Assembly: GCA_016927755.1 (NCBI GenBank) | Contig: JAFGLZ010000071.1 | Coordinates: 1-55,121 of the forward strand | DNA from: Phycisphaerae bacterium | Lineage (GTDB): Bacteria; Planctomycetota; Phycisphaerae; UBA1845; JAFGLZ01 | DNA: 55,121 nucleotides | Direction of reading: 5' to 3' | Shown here: piece after piece, positions 8,425 to 16,503 of the stretch | Layout of the letters: each line of letters begins with the position of its first letter | How positions within the stretch are numbered: the stretch's first letter is position 1 | Notes under the pieces: model-generated | Told to the model about the DNA's origin: nothing | Databases searched by the model: none | The model's input: the letters and a program-made list of their open reading frames with translations, nothing else | Position numbers and translations under genes: made by a program

Positions 8425-10144
8425 AGACGGGGAACCGGAGCGGATAGGCGAAATGCGCGCGTGACCCGAAGAAGAAGTGGTACGTCGGGTCGTCAAGCGG
8501 CCGCTGGAATGTGAACAAGAGCTCACCGACCCCGCTGTTGCTGGAGCGCACAACCTCAACAGTGAAATCGTCGGTTGAGAACGATTCTCCGACGCCGAAC
8601 GGCGCTTCTCGACCCGCCGCGGTCAGCAGCCGTTCACCGGGCGTACCGGAGAAGTAGCCGTCTTTGTCGAGCCAGACCCGCAACTGGCTCTGTCCTACCC
8701 GCTCGACGTATCCGGGCCGGTCCATTCGGAGGAAATCGGGCGAGAAGGTGAGCACATAGCCCTTCAGCGGCGATGTGCCCGCGGCCTCTTCGATCCCGGG
8801 GACGCAATTGAAACCCAACAACGGGAGATTGACGAAGAAGAGCTTGTCGTGGGGCGTCAGCTCGTCGCTGAACCGCACAACGTCGTCGACGGGGAGTTGG
8901 CCGACTGCGCTGAGCGCCGCCATGACGTTCCCGTAGTAGTAGCTTGCCGCGCCAAACGCGCCAAGATGAACCACGATCAACCCGCCGACGGCGAGCCGAA
9001 CCGCCTTGCCCAGTCTCGTGGCCCGGCGCGCGCCCCACTCCATCAACCCCTGCCACACCGCTACCATGGCGATCACCATCGCCGCCGACGCGATGAAGAG
9101 ATGATGCGGCGAAGCGAACACCTGTAAGGCCGGCACCATCGCAATCAAGGCTATGGCCACCCACAGCCGGATGCACCGCCGCTCCCGAAGCCACCAGAGC
9201 ACTAGCCCGGCGACCAGAACCAGCGCGGCGAAGCCGCCGTAGAACGGCAACGGATGCGCGCGCAGAACCGGAAGACCGGCAAAGCCCACGATGGGGACAT
9301 ACAGGAACAGGCCCAGCACGTAGTAGATGAACTTGTCCACGATGAATCGAACGAATCCCGGCTCGCCGGGCGGGTAGACGTGCGGCAGCCCGGGCATCGG
9401 GAACCCGCCCAGCGCCACGTACCGGATGGCCAGATACGCCACCGTCACCCCGAGGATCGCGCCATAGCCGCCCCATCTGCCCTTGCATCTCCTCGGCCTG
9501 ACGAGCCAATCTCCGACGACGACCATTCCGCCGAAGACGATGGTGCTCTCGTAGCATCCCAGGGCCATCACGAAGAAGGCGATAGCCGCCAGTAGGTATC
9601 CCCGCGCCGGCGCGGCCGGCTCACCTCCCGGAAACCATTCCGAATACTCTCCATAGAACAGCAGGCCGCACATGAGCGAGGCCATCGCCATCTGCAGGTG
9701 TTGGCAGTCGATCCATCGCATGACCTGGTAGTCGGTCGGATGCAGCGCGAAGAGCACGCCCGCCAGCGCCGCCCACCACGCGCTGCCTGTCACCTGCCTG
9801 GCCAGCACCAAGACAAGGGAGGCGCACAGGACTTCCCAACCCAGGGAGACGACGTGCATCACTTCCGGACGCCAGCCGGCGAGCACATAGATGACGCGGT
9901 AGATCAAGAAGCCCAGCGGCCGGAAGTAACGGATCTCGACGTCAGGCTGCCACCACATCTCCACGTGCCTGCGATCGCTGCCGAGGCCTGAGACCTTCAC
10001 CATCGACCCGAACGACCAGTCGCCCTCGCGGAGCCCGACGCGACGGTCGTAGTCGTCCAGCAGCAGTCCGTTGCCGACGGACTCGCCCTGAAACGCCGCT
10101 ACGGCCAGAACGATCAGGCCGATCCCAATGACGTATCCTCTCAT
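8393..10144 (-). CDS. Polytopic membrane protein, GT-C glycosyltransferase-like
   Basis: A 583-residue protein with a cleavable or anchoring N-terminal helix, about ten membrane helices to residue 410, and a soluble C-terminal domain of about 160 residues. An acidic pair in the first outside loop (LLLDDYDRR) followed by RPLGFLIYRV and an H-rich first helix pair fits the GT-C fold (PMT/ArnT-like enzymes that use lipid-linked sugars). The family is common as uncharacterised planctomycete proteins beside TPR/GT39 proteins. Start is ATG 10144 with only a weak GGGG ribosome site. The 3' end overlaps the DUF1080 gene on the other strand by 32 bases. Enzyme activity is inferred from topology and the DD pair; a non-enzymatic homologue cannot be excluded. 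Confidence 0.6.
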   Translation of the reverse strand: MRGYVIGIGLIVLAVAAFQGESVGNGLLLDDYDRRVGLREGDWSFGSMVKVSGLGSDRRHVEMWWQPDVEIRYFRPLGFLIYRVIYVLAGWRPEVMHVVSLGWEVLCASLVLVLARQVTGSAWWAALAGVLFALHPTDYQVMRWIDCQHLQMAMASLMCGLLFYGEYSEWFPGGEPAAPARGYLLAAIAFFVMALGCYESTIVFGGMVVVGDWLVRPRRCKGRWGGYGAILGVTVAYLAIRYVALGGFPMPGLPHVYPPGEPGFVRFIVDKFIYYVLGLFLYVPIVGFAGLPVLRAHPLPFYGGFAALVLVAGLVLWWLRERRCIRLWVAIALIAMVPALQVFASPHHLFIASAAMVIAMVAVWQGLMEWGARRATRLGKAVRLAVGGLIVVHLGAFGAASYYYGNVMAALSAVGQLPVDDVVRFSDELTPHDKLFFVNLPLLGFNCVPGIEEAAGTSPLKGYVLTFSPDFLRMDRPGYVERVGQSQLRVWLDKDGYFSGTPGERLLTAAGREAPFGVGESFSTDDFTVEVVRSSNSGVGELLFTFQRPLDDPTYHFFFGSRAHFAYPLRFPVSREARGSATP

Positions 10145-10185
10145 CGTGCCCCGTCACTCTCGATCGCGACTGTGAGACTCTTCTG

Positions 10186-11682
10186 TCATGCCGGCGACGG
10201 TTCCACGAAGGATGCCAGGTGGTTCGCCAACCAACACCATCGACGCGCGGCGCTCGGGGGAAGCTTTGGCAGACGACCGTAGATGTCCGTCAATGCCGCC
10301 GGAATCTGTTTACGATCGTCCAGCAGGCGGGCCAAACGAACAAAATCGTGGGCATTGTCCAGGCCGCCCAGGAGCGGTGCGGCCACACGCCGGAGGAAGG
10401 AGTCGATATCCGCTTTGGGGTTGCCGGCCCCGCCGAAATCGGCCATCGCGAGGTAGTTGAGTTCCGCACCTGTGCAGAACGGAGACACTTCGCCGAACAG
10501 AGAAACGGCATCGAAACCCGAAGCCGCGCTCTTTTGAACCATTCTGGCAATCCGCTGGAGGGCCAACTCGCCGCGGATTCCCCACCAATAGGTCGAACAA
10601 TGCGCCCTCATGATGTTGCGGTGCTCGGCGTCGGAGACCCGCCCTTCGGCCGTCCACGTCGGACCGGTTGGGCCATCGTCCAGGAATCGATCGCAGACCC
10701 ACTGGACAAAGGCGCCGCGAGGAAACTTGGCCAACTCCGCGTCGGCCCATACCGGCTTGGCATCGCCAAATTGCGGTGCCTTGTCAGGACCTGTATACGG
10801 TTGCGGGTGCGAATACGTCTCGCACACAATCCATGCGTCGGGAGCGACCGATCGAATGGCCTCGGCTGCCAACGGATACATCAGCCCCATGTCTTCCCAA
10901 GAGAACCAGGAGAAATCGGCAGGGGAGTGTTTTCGGCGATCCCGGCACCGCTTGCACTGGCAAATCCCCGTATCGCCCGATTCGATCTGCACCCCGCCGA
11001 GCGGCAGATTCTTGAAGAGCCACGCCAGCGACTCCATCGCGAAGTCTTGATTCTCGCGTCGAGAAGGGCAGGCCTGGTAGAAACCCCGTGGACCGGGCAT
11101 ACCGACCGTGGTGATGTTCGTCTTCCTGCCGTCGGCATCGACCTGGAAGCACAATGGCTTGCCATCGGCGTCGACGGAAAGCAGCTCGGGGTGCGCTTGC
11201 AGGTGCCGCTCCAGATTGTGCGGCGAGTCGCCCTCATAATACACCCCGCCGTAGGCATTCAGTCCGACGCCGCACAGGAGCCGGACATTCTCTTTGGCGG
11301 CCACGTCACACAGGCGCTTGGCCGACTCCAGGCCGCCGTGGCAGTCGCGCAAGAGCCCCCACACGACAACCGCATCGATGTTGTGGCGTCCGCACCAGCG
11401 GAGCAGCGTCGTGTAGTCCTCGATGAACGTTCCTCGTGTGCGACCATACTCGTTGCACGATCCGTGTGTGTGTGCTCCCAGACGGTTCAACGCCCATTCG
11501 GTGCTGTGGTCCCAGGTCCAGAACACTCTCGTCCTTATCGGAGCTTCTCCCGTGGCGACCTTCGTTGAGGATAGTTCGGCCGCACTGGGCTCCCCGGCGA
11601 ATCCCACTCCCTCGATCAGGGCGCCCAGGCCGCCGACGATGCCTAACTGAAGCACTTCACGACGATTCCTCGCGTTGTCCAT
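10186..11682 (-). CDS. Tat-exported TIM-barrel glycosidase-like protein
   Basis: A 498-residue protein. ATG 11682 has GGAGG eight bases upstream. A twin-arginine leader is visible (RREVLQLGIVGGLGALIEG, residues 7-25). The body reads as a beta/alpha barrel: AVVVWGLLRDCHGGL, VRLLCGVGLNAYGG, GVQIESGDTGICQCKRC (barrel strand with acidic residues followed by a CxCxxC motif), WIVCETYSHPQPY, and SLFGEVSPFC near the last strands. The CxCxxC after the strand and overall length recall planctomycete DUF4838/GH-like proteins that bind a metal there, but I cannot name the substrate. It lies between the GT-C-like gene and repeat R2, in the carbohydrate region. Confidence 0.6.
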   Translation of the reverse strand: MDNARNRREVLQLGIVGGLGALIEGVGFAGEPSAAELSSTKVATGEAPIRTRVFWTWDHSTEWALNRLGAHTHGSCNEYGRTRGTFIEDYTTLLRWCGRHNIDAVVVWGLLRDCHGGLESAKRLCDVAAKENVRLLCGVGLNAYGGVYYEGDSPHNLERHLQAHPELLSVDADGKPLCFQVDADGRKTNITTVGMPGPRGFYQACPSRRENQDFAMESLAWLFKNLPLGGVQIESGDTGICQCKRCRDRRKHSPADFSWFSWEDMGLMYPLAAEAIRSVAPDAWIVCETYSHPQPYTGPDKAPQFGDAKPVWADAELAKFPRGAFVQWVCDRFLDDGPTGPTWTAEGRVSDAEHRNIMRAHCSTYWWGIRGELALQRIARMVQKSAASGFDAVSLFGEVSPFCTGAELNYLAMADFGGAGNPKADIDSFLRRVAAPLLGGLDNAHDFVRLARLLDDRKQIPAALTDIYGRLPKLPPSAARRWCWLANHLASFVEPSPA

Positions 11683-11701
11683 GGATGGAGCCTCCGAACC
11701 C

Positions 11702-11897
11702 AGTTGTCTGGGAGACTTGGAAACCCAAGCTGCCTGCAGGAATGTTTGAACAGATCGCCAAGAATGGGTGGCCCGTCGCTTCAGCGGCGGGGGTCACGAA
11801 TTCGGGCCGTGGGTCGTGTCTCTGATGGCTGGAGCCACAAACCATGCATCGAAGGTCTTCGAGAAGCACACTGTTCATTCATTGTTGCGGGCCGCTT
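11702..11897 (+). repeat. Dispersed repeat copy R2 (about 196 bp)
   Basis: Direct-orientation partner of the copy at 7229-7437, with the same end sequence and same internal GCTTCAGCG hairpin core. R1 and R2 bracket three carbohydrate genes (7657-11682). It fills the gap between the genes at 11682 and 11924 and ends 27 bases before the stop codon of the latter. Confidence 0.8.
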
Positions 11898-11923
11898 GGG
11901 GGCAGTAACCTCCTTCGTGACAC

Positions 11924-12835
11924 TCATCCCCCGAGCTCCTTCGCCACCGATTCCACGAAGGCCACGTTCTTAACCATATCATCCTGCAGCGCCGGCGTAT
12001 CCTCCTCGTACTCGATCGCCATGACGCCCTTGTAGCGCTGCCGCTTGAGCTCCTTGAGGAGCGCCCTGTAGTTGCCCTTCCCCTGGCCAAGAATCGTGTC
12101 CTTGGACTTGCGGTTGCCCATCTCGGCGGCGTCCTTGAGGTGCAGGCTGACGATCCGCCCCTCCATCTTCTTGAGGCACGCCACCGGGTCGAGCCCGGAA
12201 CGGACCCAGTGCCCCGTGTCGCAGCAGGCCCCCACCCACTTGCTCCGACCCTTGCACGCGGCCAGCACGCCCTCAGGCCGCCAGTACGTGTACCCCTCAT
12301 CCTTCGCCGGGTGGTTGTGGATGCCGAGGCGGATGTCGTACTCCTGGCAAAGCCCGTCGATCATCTCGATCGCCGCGACAGGCGGTTCGGCCACGATCAC
12401 GCCGATGCCCATCTCCTTGCAGAACTCGAAGATCCGCTTGGCCTTGTCCGCGTCCGCGTTCAGGCCGGCATAGTAAGATGAGAGCGACATCCCGCGATCC
12501 GCCACCTTGTCCCTGAGCTCCTTGCGGATGTCCCGAGGCAGCTCCTCGTTGGTCTTGAGCTTCGGGCGCGCCTTGTCGTAGCCGAGGAAGAAGCAGATCT
12601 CGAGGTTGCCAACGCCCAGCGCCGCGATCTTGGGCATCGCATCGAGGAACGGATACCGCCGGTACGAGTACAGCGCCACGCTCATCTTCCAGCCGAGTCT
12701 CTCCATGCTCGGCGTGCTCAGCCGCACCTGCTCCGCCCAAGCGACCCGCCCACCCAAGAGCCCGCCCGCCGCCGCGCCCGCGACCAGCCCGCCGCTACTC
12801 CTGAGGAACTCCCGACGATCCATCGAATGGCTCAT
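11924..12835 (-). CDS. Tat-exported sugar phosphate isomerase/epimerase-like protein
   Basis: A 303-residue protein. ATG 12835 is preceded by AAGGAAG. A twin-arginine leader covers residues 6-35 (DRREFLRSSGGLVAG). The rest is a xylose-isomerase-like TIM barrel (PF01261 family): SVALYSYRRYPFLDAMPKIA, NLEICFF, VIVAEPPVA, LGIHNHPAKD, CCDTGHWVRSG, IVSLHLKDA and MAIEYEED. Metal-binding acidic and His residues at the strand ends (Glu in EPP, HNH, DTGH, HLKD, E in IEYEE) are kept, so it is probably an active isomerase or epimerase in the periplasm. Planctomycetes carry many such secreted copies beside Gfo/Idh/MocA and DUF1080 genes. Substrate unknown. Confidence 0.85.
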   Translation of the reverse strand: MSHSMDRREFLRSSGGLVAGAAAGGLLGGRVAWAEQVRLSTPSMERLGWKMSVALYSYRRYPFLDAMPKIAALGVGNLEICFFLGYDKARPKLKTNEELPRDIRKELRDKVADRGMSLSSYYAGLNADADKAKRIFEFCKEMGIGVIVAEPPVAAIEMIDGLCQEYDIRLGIHNHPAKDEGYTYWRPEGVLAACKGRSKWVGACCDTGHWVRSGLDPVACLKKMEGRIVSLHLKDAAEMGNRKSKDTILGQGKGNYRALLKELKRQRYKGVMAIEYEEDTPALQDDMVKNVAFVESVAKELGG

Positions 12836-13591
12836 GGTTCTTCCTTTCTTGTTCCCCGTCTGCCGACCGATCCCGAACGGTCACCAGACCATGATACCCC
12901 CCAAGCCCAGCCCCTTCAAAGCCGACCGGAAAGGGGGGGCAGGCTGGGTGCGTGACGGATTCGGTGGCGTGTATCCAGGCCCGGAGGGCCGAGGGAACGT
13001 AGCCAGGGGTGCAGTCCGCTGCTTCGGCGGACGGAACCCCTGGTGGTCGATCGTCCGGTCCGACAAGCCCCGGAGGGGCGACGGAAAGTCCGGCTCGTGC
13101 CCCGGCGGTGTCTTCGCCTTGGTCTCGCTGCTCCCGCCCAGATTGTCATGCACCCGGGCAGGCTTACTGTTTCCCGATGGGAGGGCGTGAAGCCCTCGCC
13201 TTCAGGTGAAACCTTCAGGCATACGCCTGCTGGCACGCCGTCGTCCAATCAGGCGGTCTGAGCCGTCCGTTCGCGCGTCTTTGGTTCCATGCCCTGATCG
13301 AACGATCTGAGCCGCTGGGTTGAGCCTCTCTGGTCCCGTAGGGACCGTGTGAGAATAGCCCAGGACCTTCAGTCCTGGGACCGAGTCATCCGCACGTGAA
13401 TCAGTCCCGTAGGGACGGCTGAAGTCTCGGCGATCGCTCGTCGGAACCGCGGCGGACTTCAGTCCCGGCCAAAGTCACCGCCTTCAGGCGGTGGCAGTTC
13501 GCTTCGGTGCACCGCACCAACCAACGGTCTTCCTCCCCCGCCCCAGAAGAAGAGCACAAGCCCGAGCCGACGCCGCGGATGCTACGCCCAA
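12836..13591. repeat. Hairpin-dense intergenic repeat region
   Basis: A 756-base gap without a gene, packed with perfect short hairpins: nested CCAGGGGT...ACCCCTGG enclosing GTCCGC...GCGGAC at 13003-13043; GAGGGC/GCCCTC at 13181-13197; GGTCCC-GTA-GGGACC at 13332-13346; CCCAGGAC/GTCCTGGG at 13359-13379; CACCGCC-TTCA-GGCGGTG at 13476-13493. Two similar blocks built on CCCGGAGGG occur at about 12980 and 13070. Sequences of this type are scattered through many planctomycete genomes and give rise to spurious proteins in databases. The function is unknown. Confidence 0.75.
13401..13497 (+). repeat. Direct repeat copy EA (about 97 bp)
   Basis: Begins TCAGTCCCGTAGGGACGGCT and ends with the CACCGCC/GGCGGTG hairpin. 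A copy of the same length with matching start, mid GATCG segment and end hairpin lies at 15467-15563 in the same orientation. The pair brackets the isomerase-like gene at 13592-15073. Confidence 0.7.
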
Positions 13592-15073
13592 TCACGTCTT
13601 CGCCGCACTCTTGGCCTCAAACAGCTTCGAGAAGATCCCATAACACCGCGCATCGTCCCGGCCGCCCACCGACAGAATCGGATGGCTCCCCACATAGACC
13701 GTGTTGACGTCATCCACGTCGAAGTCGACCAGCACACGCGTCGCGCAACCGCCCGTCGGCGGACACGTCGGACATCCGATCACCCGCCCGCACCAGTACC
13801 GAATCTCCTTCTCCGAAAGCATCTTCGACAGAATTACCGGCGCATTCGGCGTCCATTGGACGTCCAGCGCCGGCGTCTTCGGCAAGTGGTGGAAGAACGG
13901 ACGAATCTTGTACGCCTGGGCCGGCGCGTCCGGGCCGTTCAGCTTCGTCGCGCACGTGCAGTGCGTCGCGAAGTAGTGGTTCCGCACCTCGTCGTACTCC
14001 GAGTTGTGCTGGAAACCCGCACGCCCGAACAGATACCGGTTCAGCAGCATCGTCATCGTCGCCGTGATGTCGTTCTCGCAGCCGCACGTCGCCGTCAGCT
14101 CGCCGTTGTTGATCGAAAAGCTCACGCACGGCTTGCGATGCTGAAGCATCAGGCACGCGATCGTGATCCCGTCCGCGTTATACCGCTCGAGCAGCGTGCC
14201 CACCGCCTTGTGAGCCCGAAACGCCTCGACGAAGTAGTGGTCCGTAACGTCGTCAGTGACCCCCGCCGCGCCCTGCTTGAACTGCATCGCCGCCCGCTTC
14301 ATCCCCTCGTCCGGAACGATCGAATCGAACAGGCTGTTGTACTCCCCAGCCGGGATCGCCACGACCTCCGTCCCCAACCGGCCGTGCGTCGACTTCTTCA
14401 CGCCGTCGTAGTTGCCCACGCGCAGCACCCGAGACTGCCCGAGCATCTTCTTGGCGTGAACCGCCCGAAGCGACCGCTCAATCTCCTCCCAGTTCTCGAT
14501 CGAGTGGATGAAGTGCAGCCCCTTGGTTTTGGTTAACTGCTCCGGCGGCCTGTGGTGACTCGCTCCCGTCGGAAGATACACGATGGCCGGCGCGTCGATC
14601 TGTTGAGCGATCTTGTGCGCCTTGCCCGCCGAGGCGGACGACAGGCAGAAGATCAGCGTCGCGTCCGGCTTCGTCGGCTTGGTCTCGGCGATGTACCGGT
14701 CCACCTCCACGTCGGCCTTGAGCGACTTCGGAGCGAAATCAATCCGCATCCCGATCCGCTTGCCCATCTCGCCGACCTTCTGCGTGAACTTCGCCTGCTG
14801 CTCCGCGTGCCGATACTGGTTGCCCGGGTAAGGATGCCAGTGATGCTCCTGCCACGACGCCTCCGCCTTGCCCTGGTCACAATCCTCTGGCTGCGGATAC
14901 AGAAACAACGCCTTCACCACCGCCGGCGACTTCTGACTCCTGCCCGCGCCCGCACCCGCCGCCTCCGCGCCCCCCAACACACCAACCAGCGACGAACCCA
15001 CCAACGGCCCCGCCAGCGAGCCGCACACAATGAACTGCCGACGAGTCAACCCGTCGCGACATGAGTCACACAT
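13592..15073 (-). CDS. Tat-exported L-fucose/L-arabinose isomerase-like protein
   Basis: A 493-residue protein. ATG 15073 has AAAGG nine bases upstream; longer in-frame models run into intergenic repeats. A twin-arginine leader lies at residues 9-35 (LTRRQFIVCGSLAGP). The body follows the fucose/arabinose isomerase-like pattern: an N-terminal Rossmann-like part (ATLIFCLSSASAGKAHKIA, APAIVYLP, RVLRVGNYDG) and a C-terminal part with ADGITIACLML, CVSFSINNGELTATCGCEND (a Glu and Asp at metal-binding positions) and HCTCATKLNGP. It is Cys-rich and exported, unlike the cytoplasmic enzymes, so it may act on free sugars in the periplasm or be a binding protein. It is flanked on both sides by copies of one 97-bp repeat. 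Confidence 0.7.
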   Translation of the reverse strand: MCDSCRDGLTRRQFIVCGSLAGPLVGSSLVGVLGGAEAAGAGAGRSQKSPAVVKALFLYPQPEDCDQGKAEASWQEHHWHPYPGNQYRHAEQQAKFTQKVGEMGKRIGMRIDFAPKSLKADVEVDRYIAETKPTKPDATLIFCLSSASAGKAHKIAQQIDAPAIVYLPTGASHHRPPEQLTKTKGLHFIHSIENWEEIERSLRAVHAKKMLGQSRVLRVGNYDGVKKSTHGRLGTEVVAIPAGEYNSLFDSIVPDEGMKRAAMQFKQGAAGVTDDVTDHYFVEAFRAHKAVGTLLERYNADGITIACLMLQHRKPCVSFSINNGELTATCGCENDITATMTMLLNRYLFGRAGFQHNSEYDEVRNHYFATHCTCATKLNGPDAPAQAYKIRPFFHHLPKTPALDVQWTPNAPVILSKMLSEKEIRYWCGRVIGCPTCPPTGGCATRVLVDFDVDDVNTVYVGSHPILSVGGRDDARCYGIFSKLFEAKSAAKT

Positions 15074-15279
15074 GAAACCCATCCTTTCCCAGTCCCCGCC
15101 ACGGCACCACTGCCCCTCTCGCTCAACCCGAGCGCGATCCACACCCGCACGCCCCCACGCTCCAACGATCCGCCAGCCCGATGATATCGCACGGGCCCCG
15201 CATTGCCAACGCCTCCCCACCACTCATCATGTGCTGCGATTCGCCACCGGCAACTTGCCGCGGGGCCGGCTGACGAGTT

Positions 15280-15420
15280 CGACCGTAAGCCCGGGTGGCC
15301 CGCCGCTTCAGCGGCGGGGAACGCGAATCCTCGCCCGAATCCTGTTCCCAATCCCCCAAGAAGCAGCCCACACATGCTTTGCCGTCCGTTCAAGCATTCC
15401 TGTGCCCAGCTCGAGCACAA
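15280..15420 (+). repeat. Diverged third copy R3 of the dispersed repeat
   Basis: The core GGGTGGCCCGCCGCTTCAGC and following GCGGGG-ACGCGAAT matches R1 and R2, with decreasing similarity towards 15420. Same orientation as the other copies. It lies 210 bases upstream of the isomerase-like gene. Confidence 0.55.
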
Positions 15421-15466
15421 CGTCTTACCACCTGCGATCGCGCAAGAACGCCTTCACCCCCAGATG

Positions 15467-15563
15467 TCAGTCCCGTAGCGACGACTGAAGTGCCCACGAT
15501 CGTGCGGATGTGCTTCCCCGGACTGAGACCCATGCCAGAGCCACCGCCCTTAGGCGGTAGCGC
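15467..15563 (+). repeat. Direct repeat copy EB (about 97 bp)
   Basis: Starts TCAGTCCCGTAGCGACGACT (compare the copy at 13401) and ends in ACCGCC-CTTA-GGCGGT at 15543-15558. The spacing of the two landmark motifs is equal in both copies. With R3 it accounts for most of the gene-free stretch 15074-15681. Confidence 0.7.
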
Positions 15564-15681
15564 CTCACTCCGCCTCCAGAGCTTCGCGGCCGTCCCCAAC
15601 CGACGACTCGAGCGCCGAAGGCCCAGCGTACCCGTTCTGACGCCTGGTGTGATCCCACGCACCCGGTACAATGAATTGACA

Positions 15682-15948
15682 ATGAGTCTCAACGCATACA
15701 GAGACGAAGCAGGCAAGTTTCTCGATGCCGTTGACCCGGCGGGAGAACGACCCCTCTCTGAAATCGTCCGCATGCTCGACGAGGAACACGCCACGCTCGA
15801 TGCCTCCCTCGGCGACCCGGATCGCCTGAGCCACCAGATCTACGACGTGCTCTTCCTCCTCTTCGAGCTGGCGGCAAAAGAGAACCTAGACCTCGACGCC
15901 CAGTGGGCTCGAGGCCGCGACAAGAAGCGAAAGTACACGAAGGAGTAG
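15682..15948 (+). CDS. Small MazG-like helical protein
   Basis: An 88-residue all-helical protein. The segment LSHQIYDVLFLLFELAAKEN followed by LDLDAQW resembles the EIxDxLFxLxxLAxExGIDL helix of MazG-type nucleotide pyrophosphohydrolases, and the tail GRDKKRKY resembles their basic C-terminus. However, the first metal-binding motif is only partly present (DEEHATL) and the usual Glu before IxD is His/Gln, so hydrolase activity is doubtful. Start is ATG 15682; the upstream in-frame sequence is repeat DNA. There is no clear ribosome site. The gene stands alone between repeats and the GH38 gene. Confidence 0.55.
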   Translation: MSLNAYRDEAGKFLDAVDPAGERPLSEIVRMLDEEHATLDASLGDPDRLSHQIYDVLFLLFELAAKENLDLDAQWARGRDKKRKYTKE

Positions 15949-16250
15949 ACCGGAAGGCGGAGACGACCTGCCAACAATCGAACCGAACGCGACTCCGAGA
16001 CAGCCCCCCGCAAGGGGCCCTCTTCCTCCCCCCCAGCCCCAGAGCAGTCCTTTTTCCTTCGCGCTTCCTCAGTACGCAGACCCCCTTATCATTGGAAGAC
16101 GTACCCGGCCCAATGAGGGCCCCGTCGTCTCGCTAGACCCCAAACCCTAGGCCCTAGACCCTCCCTCAGAGGGTCGGAAAGGATAAACAGGATCTTGTAC
16201 TGCAGAACTGTCCCAGATCCGCCTCGCTCCCCAATCGGAAACTGCTGCAT
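15949..16250. other. Intergenic stretch with telomere-like heptamers
   Basis: No gene seen. At 16133-16160 four 7-base units run in tandem (CTAGACC, CCAAACC, CTAGGCC, CTAGACC). The remainder is C-rich without clear structure. Confidence 0.5.
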
Positions 16251-16320
16251 TTCCGCGCATTTCAGCGCATTCCGGGACATTCCGAGACATTCCGAGACAT
16301 TTCGAGACATTTCGGGACAT
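16251..16320 (+). repeat. 10-bp tandem repeat, seven units
   Basis: Seven consecutive decamers: TTCCGCGCAT, TTCAGCGCAT, TCCGGGACAT, TCCGAGACAT, TCCGAGACAT, TTCGAGACAT, TTCGGGACAT. Period is exactly 10 with consensus TYCGRGACAT, and the middle units are the best preserved. It ends 183 bases before the GH38 start codon and is not plausibly coding. Confidence 0.9.
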
Positions 16321-16477
16321 CGCCCCCACACCTCTCGGATGTCGACGTCTCGACTCTTCGATTGGGCATACCGCGACGTCCGCTATCCCCACATCCTCCC
16401 GGGCGCGCCGCCCCCCACGGCGGAAACCGATGATCCACCATCACGATGCACGAATCACCAGGGACGCTATAATCCCC

Positions 16478-16483
16478 TGCGCC
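16478..16483 (+). promoter_or_regulatory. Possible -10 element of the GH38 gene
   Basis: A perfect TATAAT 20 bases before the start codon, in otherwise GC-rich DNA. The -35 position (16455-16460, TCACCA) matches the consensus at only three of six bases, so this is a candidate only; it would give a very short leader. Confidence 0.3.
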
Positions 16484-16503
16484 ACCCCCAAGGAGGACCG
16501 ATG

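Noticed and set aside
12916..13248. Small frames in the hairpin region
   Set aside because: They consist of translated palindromic repeats; similar spurious proteins are frequent in planctomycete annotations.
16251..16320. CRISPR array
   Set aside because: The units are adjacent 10-bp repeats with no spacers, and no cas gene is present.
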